The position numbers and the translations under genes were made by a program. A stretch of DNA of 53,470 nt from an uncultured Microbacteriaceae bacterium. Its GTDB lineage: Bacteria > Actinomycetota > Actinomycetes > Actinomycetales > Microbacteriaceae. A model generated the notes under the pieces. The model was not told the DNA's origin and did not search any database. It worked only from the letters and a program-made list of their open reading frames with translations. Location: positions 1 to 53,470 of the forward strand of contig CALGUV010000024.1 in NCBI GenBank assembly GCA_937920245.1, written 5' to 3'. The stretch's first letter is position 1. Each line of letters starts with the position of its first letter. This document shows positions 35,780-44,653 of the stretch, piece by piece.

Positions 35780-36730
35780 TTACCGAAGTGATTCACGCGC
35801 TAAATCAGCAGCGCCAATTACTCCGGCCTGATTTGAGAATGATGCTGCCAAAATTTTCGCGACCGGTCTAAAGCCCTGTGCGGGTAATTCTCTAAGAAAG
35901 CTTTCTCTAATCGGTTCGAGTAGTAATTCTCCAGCTTCGGATAATCCTCCGCCTATTACGTAAACCTGTGGATCAAGAGCGGCTGTAATACTTCCCATAG
36001 CTTCTCCGAGGAAGGCCCCGACATCACGCAGCAGTGACAATGTTCCTGGATCTTTGGCCACGAGTGCCTGTCGAACATGCTCCCCAGTTAGTTCATTGAG
36101 GTCTTTTTTCAAGTCTGAAAGAAAGTTTCCAGCCGGGTCGCCGCTGGCACTCAAAGCTCTCGCCGACTCCAGCAATGCGGTTCCAGAGGCATACTGCTCA
36201 ACGCAGCCTGTTCTCCCGCAGCCGCATTGTTTGCCGCCCCGAACAACTCTTATGTGCCCGAGCTCTCCAGCGATGCCGAAGCCGCCCCTGCGAATAGCGC
36301 CATCAGAAATAACCGCGCCGCCAACTCCAGTGCCGAGCGTGAGCATGACCATGTCCTTTGAGCCCCTGCCGGCTCCAAAACGATATTCTGCCCAACCGGC
36401 GGCATTTGCGTCATTCTCGATTACAAGGCTCCGCTGAATCTTTTCTTCTAATCGCTCCCGAAGCGGTTCGTCTCTCCAGCTCAAGTTTGGTGCGTATAGA
36501 ACATTGGCTTGATCTGCATCGATAAAACCCGCGGCTGCGACACCAACTGGCACCAGCTCTAAAGCTGCCTGCGCAGAAAGCTCCAAGATTAGGCTTGCCA
36601 CCTCATTAACCATTAGCTCGGGATCATGAGCGGGCGAAGACACTCTCTTTTCGGAAATGACCTTGCCGTTGTCATCGACAATTGCTCCCAATATCTTTGT
36701 GCCGCCGATGTCTATGCCGATGCTGAGCAA
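35780..36730 (-). CDS. ROK-family glucokinase
   Basis: This 316-residue ROK kinase has an N-terminal phosphate loop GIDIGGTKILGAI, the sugar-binding ENDANAAGWAE and ELGHIRV motifs, and the zinc motif CGCGRTGCVEQYASG. There is no N-terminal helix-turn-helix, so it is a sugar kinase and not a ROK repressor. Glucose is the most likely substrate. The start is TTG with AGGAG eight bases upstream. It is divergent from the acyl-CoA ligase gene across a gap of about 150 bp and likely heads the ROK-acyltransferase-aroG-Rv2175c transcript. Confidence 0.92.
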   Translation of the reverse strand: MLSIGIDIGGTKILGAIVDDNGKVISEKRVSSPAHDPELMVNEVASLILELSAQAALELVPVGVAAAGFIDADQANVLYAPNLSWRDEPLRERLEEKIQRSLVIENDANAAGWAEYRFGAGRGSKDMVMLTLGTGVGGAVISDGAIRRGGFGIAGELGHIRVVRGGKQCGCGRTGCVEQYASGTALLESARALSASGDPAGNFLSDLKKDLNELTGEHVRQALVAKDPGTLSLLRDVGAFLGEAMGSITAALDPQVYVIGGGLSEAGELLLEPIRESFLRELPAQGFRPVAKILAASFSNQAGVIGAADLARESLR

Positions 36731-36821
36731 GCCGTTAGCTCCTTGGTTGAGTTAGAACTAAATTTTAGGGGGCTAGCCAACCCAATCGAACACAAAGATA
36801 TGTTTTATTTTCAAGCTTCAA

Positions 36822-36852
36822 TTGGTAATGACCTTCAAAACAAGTTAAAGTA
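36822..36852 (+). promoter_or_regulatory. Candidate promoter of the acyl-CoA ligase gene
   Basis: TTGGTA (36822-36827) and TAAAGT (36846-36851) are 18 bp apart on the plus strand and would start transcription near 36858, about 20 nt before the chosen ATG. The -10 is the symmetric heptamer TAAAGTA, which also reads TACTTT on the minus strand toward the ROK kinase. Confidence 0.5.
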
Positions 36853-36878
36853 TGGATAACTCGACACAGGGAGAGACA

Positions 36879-38678
36879 ATGAAGTTTTACGATGTGCCAA
36901 TAAAGGTCAACACAGACCCGAGTCTGAACGCCAGCGACCTGCTACTCGAAAGAGTCGCGATAAACCCATCTCATCCGATTTTTAGCCGCCAGAACACAGA
37001 TGGCACTTGGAGAAATGTGACGTCGCAGGAATTCTTGGACGAAGTCAGGTCTCTTGCCAAGGGCCTTATTGCTCAGGGCATCAAACCCGGCGATGCTGTA
37101 GCCATCATGTCTCGCACTCGTTACGAGTGGACAATGATCGATTTTGCTATCTGGTTCGCGGGCGCAGTTGGTGTGCCAATTTACGAAAGCTCTTCGGCAA
37201 GCCAAATCGAGTGGATACTTACCGACTCGGATGCCAATGCGCTATTTATTGAAGACGACGAGCATCTGGAGCGCTTCAACCAAGTCAAGTCAAGCGCTCC
37301 AAAAGTAAAACACGTCTGGCGTATTGACTCGAAAGACTTTTCCGAACTCCACCAAGACGGCGAAAAAATTGGTGATGATCAGCTAGAAAAAGCTCGCTCA
37401 AACGCAACCTTGAGCGATCTAGCAACCATTGTTTACACATCTGGCACCACGGGAAACCCAAAGGGCTGTGAGCTAACTCACAAGAGCTTTGTAGACCACG
37501 CCAAGAACGCTGCTGCGGAACTCCCAGAAATTGCGAATGACAAGCAGTCCTCACTTATCTTCCTGCCACTTGCACATATTTTGGCTAGGTACGTGTCGGT
37601 TCTGTGTCTTCACTCTGGAATCCGAGTAGGTCACTTGAGTGACTCACTACAAGTGGCTAAAGTTCTGCCCGCATTCAAACCAACCTTCATTTTGGCAGTG
37701 CCAAGAGTATTTGAGAAAATTTACAACGGAGCAGAGCTAAGGGCAGAGACTGGTGGCAAGGGCAAGATCTTCCGATCTGCCGCTGAGGTAGCAATCGATT
37801 ACTCGAAGGCGCTGGATAGCAAGTCAGGACCTTCTCTTGGTCTAAAGGTCAAGCACAAGCTGTTTGACAGGCTTGTCTACGGTAAGTTGCGCGCCGCAAT
37901 GGGTGGCAACGTGAAGTACGCGATTTCAGGCGGAGCTCCGCTTGGAGCAAGACTTGGGCACTTTTATCGCGGCATTGGACTAATCGTTCTAGAGGGCTAC
38001 GGTCTTACTGAAACGGCCGCGGCCGCAGTGATCGGCCGCGTTGCCTGGCAGAAGATTGGCAAAGTCGGTCGCGCGCTACCTGGAACCGGAATCAAGATTG
38101 CCGACGACGGTGAAATATGGTTGCGCGGAATCAACTGCATGCGCGGCTACTGGCGCAACGAGGCCGCCACAAGAGAAGCGTTTGATGGAGATTGGTTCAG
38201 GACCGGCGACCTTGGTGAACTCGACGAGGACGGCTTCCTAACCATCACTGGCCGCAAGAAGGAGATGCTCGTTACTGCAGGAGGCAAGAACGTTGCTCCG
38301 GCCCCAATTGAAGACCCTCTACGCGCTCACCCGCTGGTAGGACAGGTCGTTGTGATTGGTGACTCAAAGCCATTTATTTCAGCACTTATCTCACTCGATC
38401 CAGACATGGTGATGGTTTGGGCCCAAAACAACGGTATCGAGGAGAAACTCACCCTCGCCGAAGCTACCAAGCACCCGACCGTAATCGCTGAGATTCAGAA
38501 GAGCGTCGACGAAGTCAACAAGTTATTCTCGAAAGCAGAGCAGGTGCGTTCTTTTGAGATTCTAGATGTTGAACTGACCGAGGCATCAGGTCACTTGACC
38601 CCGTCGCTCAAAATTAAGCGCTCTAAAGTTATGGCGGATTTCGATCTTCAGGTCGGCAGAATTTACGCTAGCGCGTAA
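36879..38678 (+). CDS. Long-chain fatty-acid--CoA ligase (FadD15-like)
   Basis: This adenylate-forming enzyme of about 599 residues activates fatty acids to acyl-CoA through acyl-AMP. Motifs are VYTSGTTGNPKGCELTH (P-loop), GYGLTETAA, WFRTGDLGELDEDGFL and GRKKEMLVTAGGKNVAP; the C-terminal catalytic Lys region is LTPSLKIKRSKV. No membrane helix is apparent. I choose the ATG at 36879, five bases after GGGAG, over the in-frame ATG at 36852, which overlaps the -10. Its 3' end overlaps convergent def by 11 bp. Confidence 0.93.
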   Translation: MKFYDVPIKVNTDPSLNASDLLLERVAINPSHPIFSRQNTDGTWRNVTSQEFLDEVRSLAKGLIAQGIKPGDAVAIMSRTRYEWTMIDFAIWFAGAVGVPIYESSSASQIEWILTDSDANALFIEDDEHLERFNQVKSSAPKVKHVWRIDSKDFSELHQDGEKIGDDQLEKARSNATLSDLATIVYTSGTTGNPKGCELTHKSFVDHAKNAAAELPEIANDKQSSLIFLPLAHILARYVSVLCLHSGIRVGHLSDSLQVAKVLPAFKPTFILAVPRVFEKIYNGAELRAETGGKGKIFRSAAEVAIDYSKALDSKSGPSLGLKVKHKLFDRLVYGKLRAAMGGNVKYAISGGAPLGARLGHFYRGIGLIVLEGYGLTETAAAAVIGRVAWQKIGKVGRALPGTGIKIADDGEIWLRGINCMRGYWRNEAATREAFDGDWFRTGDLGELDEDGFLTITGRKKEMLVTAGGKNVAPAPIEDPLRAHPLVGQVVVIGDSKPFISALISLDPDMVMVWAQNNGIEEKLTLAEATKHPTVIAEIQKSVDEVNKLFSKAEQVRSFEILDVELTEASGHLTPSLKIKRSKVMADFDLQVGRIYASA

Positions 38679-39162
38679 ACCACGCTTGCTCGCGAAGAGA
38701 CTTGAAGGCGAGCTTTCGTTCCTGTTTTTCTAAGCGATCCAGATACAAAATTCCTGCGAGGTGATCAATTTCATGCTGGAGGGCTTGAGCCATCAAGCCC
38801 TCGCCTGAGATCTCGATCGTCGAACCATCCAGCTGAAGACCAGAAGCCCTAGCAAAACTGTGGCGCATGGCCTGATGCCAGAGACCTGGGACTGAGAGGC
38901 ACCCTTCCTCCATCGCCACGATATCACCCGATAGTTCTGTAATCTTCGGATTTATTAGGTAGCCGATTTCGCCCTCGATGTTATAGGCGAACGCACTTAG
39001 CCCCACCCCGATTTGAGTTGCTGCCACCCCGGCCCGGCCGGAAAGCGACGTCGTGTCGATTAGGTCTTGTATTAGACCCGAAGCCGATGCAAAATCGAGA
39101 ATTTCCGAACTTGGTGTTACCAGTATTGGATCGCCAAAGAGCCTTATTTCCCTGACGCTCAA
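38668..39162 (-). CDS. def: Peptide deformylase
   Basis: This 164-residue metalloenzyme removes the formyl group from new proteins. Motif 1 is AGVAATQIGV (Q50), motif 2 is EEGCLSVPG (metal ligand C88), and motif 3 is QHEIDHLAG (ligands H130 and H134, catalytic E131). The start is TTG, overlapping the MinD-like gene's TGA (TTGA). The family start MSVREIRLFGDP supports it, although the ribosome site is weak. It overlaps the acyl-CoA ligase gene at the 3' ends. Confidence 0.95.
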   Translation of the reverse strand: MSVREIRLFGDPILVTPSSEILDFASASGLIQDLIDTTSLSGRAGVAATQIGVGLSAFAYNIEGEIGYLINPKITELSGDIVAMEEGCLSVPGLWHQAMRHSFARASGLQLDGSTIEISGEGLMAQALQHEIDHLAGILYLDRLEKQERKLAFKSLREQAWFTR

Positions 39163-40250
39163 GCAGCTAACCCATCAACCACCAGGGCGGCTAGGTCCCT
39201 AGCGGCCTGCCTTGTTGCCGGGTGCAACTGATCAAAGTCAATAAGAGCGCCTGCGGCAAGCTGAGGGTCGTAAGGAATTCTGACGACGGCCCGGACCCGG
39301 GATGCAAAATGAGCTTCAATTTCGTCAATCTTCACCATCTCCGTTCCGAAAGTTGCGGTATTCAGCGCAACCACGCTATTGCTCACAAGTTCGCTGTAAC
39401 CATTAGCGTCCAACCAAGTAAGAGTTTCGGAGGCAAGTTTTGCCTCGTCAATCGAACCCCCGGACACAATTACTACCCCTTTTGCTCTCATCAATACCGC
39501 ACGCATAACGCTGTGGACAATTCCAGTGCCGCAGTCGGTTAGGCAGATGCTGTAATACCTTGCAGCGATGTCTGCCACCACGTTGTAGTCGCCCTCATCG
39601 AACGCTTCCGAGATCATAGGGTCGGCGTCGGATGACAATACATCCAGGCGGGACTTGTCGCGTGAGACAAAATCACTAAACACGCTAAAACTTGAAATGC
39701 CGCCGGCTCGATTAACTATGTCCCTGACAGTGCGATCGGTGCCCTTTTGAACGCGTTCCGACAGCGTTCCGCGATCCGGATTTGCATCGATCGCCAGTAT
39801 GCGGTCCTCTCGGACTCGCGCCATGGCCATGCCAATTAGAGCGGTCATTGTGGTTTTTCCAACTCCGCCCTTTCGGGTTAGAACTGGAACAAACCTGGTT
39901 TCCCCTGCAAAATCGGCCCCGATCCTTGCATCTAAAGCACGCCTAGCACGCACCTTGGCGTTATCGCCGAGGTTTATTCGACCGAAGCTCAGCTGATAAA
40001 GACTCCTTCTGAATGCAGTTTCCGGAATAAAGTTCGGCTTTGCCTTGTCCTGCAAGAGTCGGTCCGCGGTGAGCAAGCTGGCTGGCTCAGGCTCAGCAAA
40101 CAAATCCTCTACTTCTGGTGCAACGTCAATGGGTATCGAAACTGCATCAGCAGAAACTTGGTTGAGTTGACCAGTCTCAGGGTCTAGCTCCAAGTCGCTA
40201 AAGTCAGAGCTTTCTCCTGAGGCATAATCGCGTTCCGGGTTCTTGTCCAA
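39159..40250 (-). CDS. MinD/ParA-like ATPase with acidic N-terminal extension
   Basis: This 363-residue protein has an acidic, probably disordered N-terminus (1-65), a short linker and a deviant Walker A P-loop, KGGVGKTT (127-134). Later motifs include LAIDANPDRGTL (Walker A') and LTDCGTGIVHSVMRA (Walker B region). This is the actinobacterial MinD-like family, in which some members accompany ESX secretion loci; no such locus is here. No C-terminal membrane-targeting helix is visible. The start is TTG with AGGAG five bases upstream. It sits between pyc and def, coupled to def. Function unknown. Confidence 0.85.
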   Translation of the reverse strand: MDKNPERDYASGESSDFSDLELDPETGQLNQVSADAVSIPIDVAPEVEDLFAEPEPASLLTADRLLQDKAKPNFIPETAFRRSLYQLSFGRINLGDNAKVRARRALDARIGADFAGETRFVPVLTRKGGVGKTTMTALIGMAMARVREDRILAIDANPDRGTLSERVQKGTDRTVRDIVNRAGGISSFSVFSDFVSRDKSRLDVLSSDADPMISEAFDEGDYNVVADIAARYYSICLTDCGTGIVHSVMRAVLMRAKGVVIVSGGSIDEAKLASETLTWLDANGYSELVSNSVVALNTATFGTEMVKIDEIEAHFASRVRAVVRIPYDPQLAAGALIDFDQLHPATRQAARDLAALVVDGLAA

Positions 40251-40258
40251 AACAACTC

Positions 40259-43200
40259 CTATTCAATTACGGCTATTAGGTCGCCGCCTTCAACAGGCGT
40301 CGGACCAGTAATACCGAGCCTTACTATTTTGCCAGAGATTGGGGCAGCTATGCTTGCCTCCATTTTCATGGCTTCGATACCGGCAATCGGATCTCCGACC
40401 TGAACGCTATCACCCACTGCAACCTTTGGAGTCACAACACCCGTGAATGGTGCAGCGGCGTGACCCTTGATGGCAGGATCGGCTTTTTCGGCAGACGAAG
40501 TTGTCGCTGTAATACTGTGGTCTCGAGCCAGTATTGGTCGCAACTGGCCGTTTAGTTTGGCCATTACAGTGCGGAAACCCTTACTGTCCGCCTCTCCGAT
40601 GGCTTCGAGGCCAACAAACAGCTGCAGACCCTTTCTCAGCTCCACAACATGCTCATTGTCTTGCTCTAACCCGTAAAGGTAGTCAAGAGTTTCGAGGTTA
40701 TCTAGCTCTCCGTAGGCAGCCTGGACCCGGTCAAACTCCTTGGTTGGACCAGGAAACAAAAGCTCATTTAGGGTTCGCTGAATGCGCTTGTGATCGCTGG
40801 ATTTTAGGGCCGCTAGGTCATCCGTCGAAACTGGAGTGACTGAGATGTCGGGTTTTTTGCCCTTCAAAACCTTGGACCGGAATGGCTCCGGCCAGCCTCC
40901 GGGTAGGTCGCCTAATTCTCCGGCCATAAAACCGATAACAGATTCCGGAATGTCGTAGTTCTGAGGATTGTTCTCGAAATCTTCCGGATCGGCATCCACT
41001 GCAACCAGATGCAACGCTAAGTCGCCAACAACTTTCGAAGACGGAGTTACCTTGGGAGGTCTTCCAAGGATTCGATTTGCGGCTGCGTACATGTCTTCGA
41101 CCAACTCGAACCTGTCACCCAATCCAAGGGCGATTGCCTGCTGCCGAAGGTTTGAAAGCTGTCCCCCGGGAATTTCATGCGAGTAAACTCGGCCGGTAGG
41201 ACCTGGTAATCCGGACTCAAAAGGCGAGTAGACCTTTCGAACCGCTTCCCAATAAGGCTCAAGATCGGTGACTGCGCTCATCGAAATTCCGGTGTCGCGC
41301 TCGGTGTTTTCAAGTGCGGCAACCAGGGAGCTAAATGATGGCTGGCTGGTGGTGCCTGCCATCGGCGCACTTGCCACATCCACTGCGTCCACTCCGGCAT
41401 CGACTGCGGCTAGAAGCGTCGCCAGTTGACCGCCTGCCGTGTCATGAGTGTGCAAATGAACTGGAAGGTCAAAGCGCTCTCTAAGCGCGCTTACAAGCAC
41501 GCTGGCGGCCTGGGGTCTTAGTAAGCCCGCCATGTCCTTGATTGCCAAGACGTGAGCACCGGCATCTACGATTCGATCTGCAAGCTTCAAGTAGTAATCG
41601 AGCGTGTAAAGATCTTCTTTTGGATCCAAGAAGTTACCGGTAAAGCTCATGCCAACCTCAGCAAGAGACTTGGTCTTGTTCCTTACTGCCGCAATTGCCG
41701 GGGCCATTTGCGATACATCGTTGAGGGCATCAAAAATTCTAAAAATGTCCACTCCGGTGTGAGCAGCCTCTTCAACGAAGGCATCGGTCACCTCGACCGG
41801 GTACGGGGTATACCCAACAGTATTTCGACCGCGAAGTAGCATTTGAATGCACAAATTTGGAAGCTCTTCACGCAGCTGAGCAAGCCTTGACCAAGGATTC
41901 TCCCCAAGGAACCTGAGTGCCACGTCGTATGTTGCGCCGCCCCAGGCCTCAACCGAAAGAAGCTCCGGTGTCATTCTGGCCACATACGGCGCTGCCGCGA
42001 CAAGGTCGCGACCTCTAACTCTTGTTGCAAGCAGCGACTGATGCGCATCTCTGAAGGTAGTGTCGGTTACCAGCACTTGATCCTGCGACCTCATCCACTT
42101 TGCAAAACCTTCTGGCCCAAGTTCCACTAAGCGTTGCTTAGAGCCATCAGGCGCTGGCTTGCCCAAATCGATTTTGGGCAGCTTTAGCTGCGGCTCGGTG
42201 CGACCATCTCTGTCGCCATAGGGCTTATTCACCGTGACCTCGGCGAGCCATTGCAGCACCTTGGTACCGCGGTCCTGGGAGACCCTTGCATTCATAAGCT
42301 CAGGTCGCTCGTCAATAAAATGAGTCGAGAGTTCACCCGATGCAAACGTCTCGTCATCCAAAACTGCCTGCAAGAAATTAATGTTGGTGGCTACGCCGCG
42401 AATTCTGAATTCAGCGAGAGCGCGCTTGCCACGGTCTACTGCTGATCGGAAATCTCTGCCCCTAGTGATTAGCTTCACAAGCATCGAGTCGAAGTGAGGC
42501 GAAACCTCGGTTCCGGTAGATACTGTTCCGCCGTCAAGACGAATGCCAGCACCACCCGGGGAGCGATAAGTCGTTATCTTTCCAGTGTCGGGCCTAAAAC
42601 CCGCCGCTGGATCCTCGGTCGTGATCCTGCACTGCACGGCAAAGCCGTGAGGCTTGATGCTGTCTTGAGTCAGACCCATATCCGCGAGAGTCGCACCAGC
42701 AGCAATTCGAAGCTGGGACTGCACAAGATCAACATCGGTGATCTCTTCTGTCACAGTGTGCTCGACTTGGATTCGGGGGTTCATCTCAATGAACACGTGC
42801 TTACCCGTGTTCGGCCCCACTGTCTCAATTAGAAACTCAACTGTTCCGGCATTCTGATAGCCAATTTCCTTGGCAAAGCTGACCGCGTCAACGAACAGTT
42901 GCTGTCTAAGAACGTCATCAAGGTGAGGAGCCGGAGCTATCTCAATAACTTTTTGATTGCGTCGCTGAATTGAGCAGTCTCGCTCGTGAAGGTGAATTAC
43001 ATTTCCGTGATTGTCCGCCAAAATTTGCACTTCGATGTGCCGCGGGCGTATTACTGCTTGCTCGAGAAATACGTGAGCATCCCCAAAAGCACTTCCAGCC
43101 TCGCGCATCGCCTCACCGAGAGCATCGGGCAGGTCGGCTTCTGTGTCAACCTTGCGCATTCCTCGGCCACCGCCGCCGGCAACGGCCTTTACAAATAGCG

Positions 43201-43660
43201 GAAAGCCAATTTCGCCAGCCTCAGCAATAAGTTTTGCGACATCTTCGGACGATTCGGTGGAAGCCAGAACAGGCACTCCAGCTCGGATGGCTGCGGCTTT
43301 CGCGTTCACCTTGTCGCCAGCTAACTCAAGAACTTCTGGAGATGGACCAACAAATGCAATTCCATTTAGCTTGGCTTGTCTTCCAAGTTCGGCATTTTCG
43401 CTCAAGAAGCCATAACCCGGATAAATCGCGTCAGCGCCAGACTCTTTGGCAACGCGTATCATCTCGGAAACCGATAGATAAGCCCGCACCGGTGAACCAT
43501 CGGCTTTTATTTCATAAGCCTCATCGGCTTTAAGCCTGTGGACGGAACCGCGATCCTCATAGGGGTAGACAGCTACTGTCTTTGCGCCTATTTCGTAAGC
43601 GGCTCGAAATGCTCGAACGGCGATTTCACCTCGGTTAGCCACCAAAATCTTTTTAAACAT
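40259..43660 (-). CDS. pyc: Pyruvate carboxylase
   Basis: This 1133-residue biotin enzyme carboxylates pyruvate to oxaloacetate, the main anaplerotic step. Domains in order: biotin carboxylase (1 to about 455; GGGGRGMRKV ATP-grasp loop, HIEVQILADNHGNV), carboxyltransferase (about 530-830; TDTTFRDAHQSLLATRVRG with metal Asp, HTHDTAGG), tetramerisation region, and the biotinyl domain with biotinylated K1099 in EAMKMEAS. Full length, single chain. ATG start with AAGG just upstream. Divergent from parA by 63 bp. Confidence 0.98.
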   Translation of the reverse strand: MFKKILVANRGEIAVRAFRAAYEIGAKTVAVYPYEDRGSVHRLKADEAYEIKADGSPVRAYLSVSEMIRVAKESGADAIYPGYGFLSENAELGRQAKLNGIAFVGPSPEVLELAGDKVNAKAAAIRAGVPVLASTESSEDVAKLIAEAGEIGFPLFVKAVAGGGGRGMRKVDTEADLPDALGEAMREAGSAFGDAHVFLEQAVIRPRHIEVQILADNHGNVIHLHERDCSIQRRNQKVIEIAPAPHLDDVLRQQLFVDAVSFAKEIGYQNAGTVEFLIETVGPNTGKHVFIEMNPRIQVEHTVTEEITDVDLVQSQLRIAAGATLADMGLTQDSIKPHGFAVQCRITTEDPAAGFRPDTGKITTYRSPGGAGIRLDGGTVSTGTEVSPHFDSMLVKLITRGRDFRSAVDRGKRALAEFRIRGVATNINFLQAVLDDETFASGELSTHFIDERPELMNARVSQDRGTKVLQWLAEVTVNKPYGDRDGRTEPQLKLPKIDLGKPAPDGSKQRLVELGPEGFAKWMRSQDQVLVTDTTFRDAHQSLLATRVRGRDLVAAAPYVARMTPELLSVEAWGGATYDVALRFLGENPWSRLAQLREELPNLCIQMLLRGRNTVGYTPYPVEVTDAFVEEAAHTGVDIFRIFDALNDVSQMAPAIAAVRNKTKSLAEVGMSFTGNFLDPKEDLYTLDYYLKLADRIVDAGAHVLAIKDMAGLLRPQAASVLVSALRERFDLPVHLHTHDTAGGQLATLLAAVDAGVDAVDVASAPMAGTTSQPSFSSLVAALENTERDTGISMSAVTDLEPYWEAVRKVYSPFESGLPGPTGRVYSHEIPGGQLSNLRQQAIALGLGDRFELVEDMYAAANRILGRPPKVTPSSKVVGDLALHLVAVDADPEDFENNPQNYDIPESVIGFMAGELGDLPGGWPEPFRSKVLKGKKPDISVTPVSTDDLAALKSSDHKRIQRTLNELLFPGPTKEFDRVQAAYGELDNLETLDYLYGLEQDNEHVVELRKGLQLFVGLEAIGEADSKGFRTVMAKLNGQLRPILARDHSITATTSSAEKADPAIKGHAAAPFTGVVTPKVAVGDSVQVGDPIAGIEAMKMEASIAAPISGKIVRLGITGPTPVEGGDLIAVIE

Positions 43661-43711
43661 AAAACCTTACTGAACCGATGTGGCGCGCCATGCACACGCC
43701 TAATAACTAGG

Positions 43712-43718
43712 TAGCCTA
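43712..43718. promoter_or_regulatory. Symmetric -10 (TAGCCTA) shared by pyc and parA
   Basis: TAGCCT on the plus strand (43712-43717) ends six bases before the parA GTG, implying a leaderless parA mRNA. TAGGCT on the minus strand (43718-43713) uses the same bases and would give pyc a leader of about 46 nt. No strong -35 is seen in either direction. Confidence 0.5.
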
Positions 43719-43723
43719 TTACA

Positions 43724-44653
43724 GTGCATGTACTTAGCGTGAGTTCACTCAAGGGTGGCGTAGGAAAAACTACGGTAGCCCTCGGCCTGGCATCGGCAGC
43801 TCTCAATCAAGGTATCAACACTCTGGTGATCGACCTTGACCCTCAGTGCGATGCAACCAGCGGACTCGCAGCTCCCGCGGACATGACCTCTTCGGTAGCA
43901 GAAGTGCTCCAGACTCCAAAACTTCCAGTCTTAAGAAGGGCGTTGGTGGCCTCCCCCTGGTCAAGAGGCTCAAAGCTTGATGTAATGGTTGGCAGCCCAA
44001 GATCACTATTGCTCGATAACCCTGCTCCAACCGTCTCCGACGTTTGGAAACTAGAAGAAATTCTTGCCCTAATCGAAGATGAGTATGAACTGGTTATCAT
44101 CGACACTCCCCCGTCAATCAACGCCCTCACCCGCACCGCATGGGTGGCAAGCGATCGCGTAATTTTAGTCACAGAGCCGGCCCTGTATTCAGTCATTGCA
44201 GCCGACCGAGCACGCCGAGCAATTGCGGAGATTAGCGCGAAGCTGAGCCCAAGGCTCAGCCTCTACGGTTTTGTCGTCAATCGCCTCAGGCAGCAATCGC
44301 ATGAGCACGAGTTTCGCCTAAATGAACTCCGCGAAATGTTTGGGGACCAATTACTGGAACCATATTTCGAAGAGCGCGCAGCTGTTCAGCAGTCCACCGG
44401 AGCGGCAAGACCGATCCATTCTTGGCCTGCCGAAGGCGCCTCCGAGGTTGCCCGGGGCTTTGACCAACTGCTGGCTGGACTGATGGCGGATTTTGACACG
44501 AATGAAGCAAAGAGGACGCGAGTCGGAATAGTCGGGCGAACCATGCGCGGTCAACAGAATCTAATTACCGAGTTTGGTCAAACTGCAAGTGAAACTGAAG
44601 CGGTCCCCGAATCAAGGCGGACAAGAAAAAAGAAGCGTTGGTTTAGACGCTAG
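43724..44653 (+). CDS. Orphan ParA-family ATPase with basic C-terminal tail
   Basis: This 309-residue ParA ATPase has the deviant Walker A SLKGGVGKTT, the Walker A' region VIDLDPQCDATSG and the Walker B region VIIDTPPSINAL. No parB or parS-like site lies beside it. After the ATPase fold (about 1-250) an extra tail ends in RRTRKKKRWFRR, which could bind DNA or acidic membrane. The GTG start has no ribosome site but a TAGCCT -10 six bases upstream, so it is likely leaderless. Its TAG overlaps the convergent MerR stop (CTAG). In actinobacteria relatives act in chromosome or protein positioning; the cargo here is unknown. Confidence 0.88.
   Translation: MHVLSVSSLKGGVGKTTVALGLASAALNQGINTLVIDLDPQCDATSGLAAPADMTSSVAEVLQTPKLPVLRRALVASPWSRGSKLDVMVGSPRSLLLDNPAPTVSDVWKLEEILALIEDEYELVIIDTPPSINALTRTAWVASDRVILVTEPALYSVIAADRARRAIAEISAKLSPRLSLYGFVVNRLRQQSHEHEFRLNELREMFGDQLLEPYFEERAAVQQSTGAARPIHSWPAEGASEVARGFDQLLAGLMADFDTNEAKRTRVGIVGRTMRGQQNLITEFGQTASETEAVPESRRTRKKKRWFRR

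Noticed and set aside
36852-36878. Upstream ATG for the acyl-CoA ligase
   Set aside because: It overlaps the candidate -10 and has no ribosome site, while the ATG at 36879 has GGGAG at ideal spacing.
39159-44653. Plasmid-type parABS partition locus
   Set aside because: Two ParA/MinD ATPases are present, but no ParB-like gene and no repeated parS-like sites; the surroundings are chromosomal housekeeping genes.
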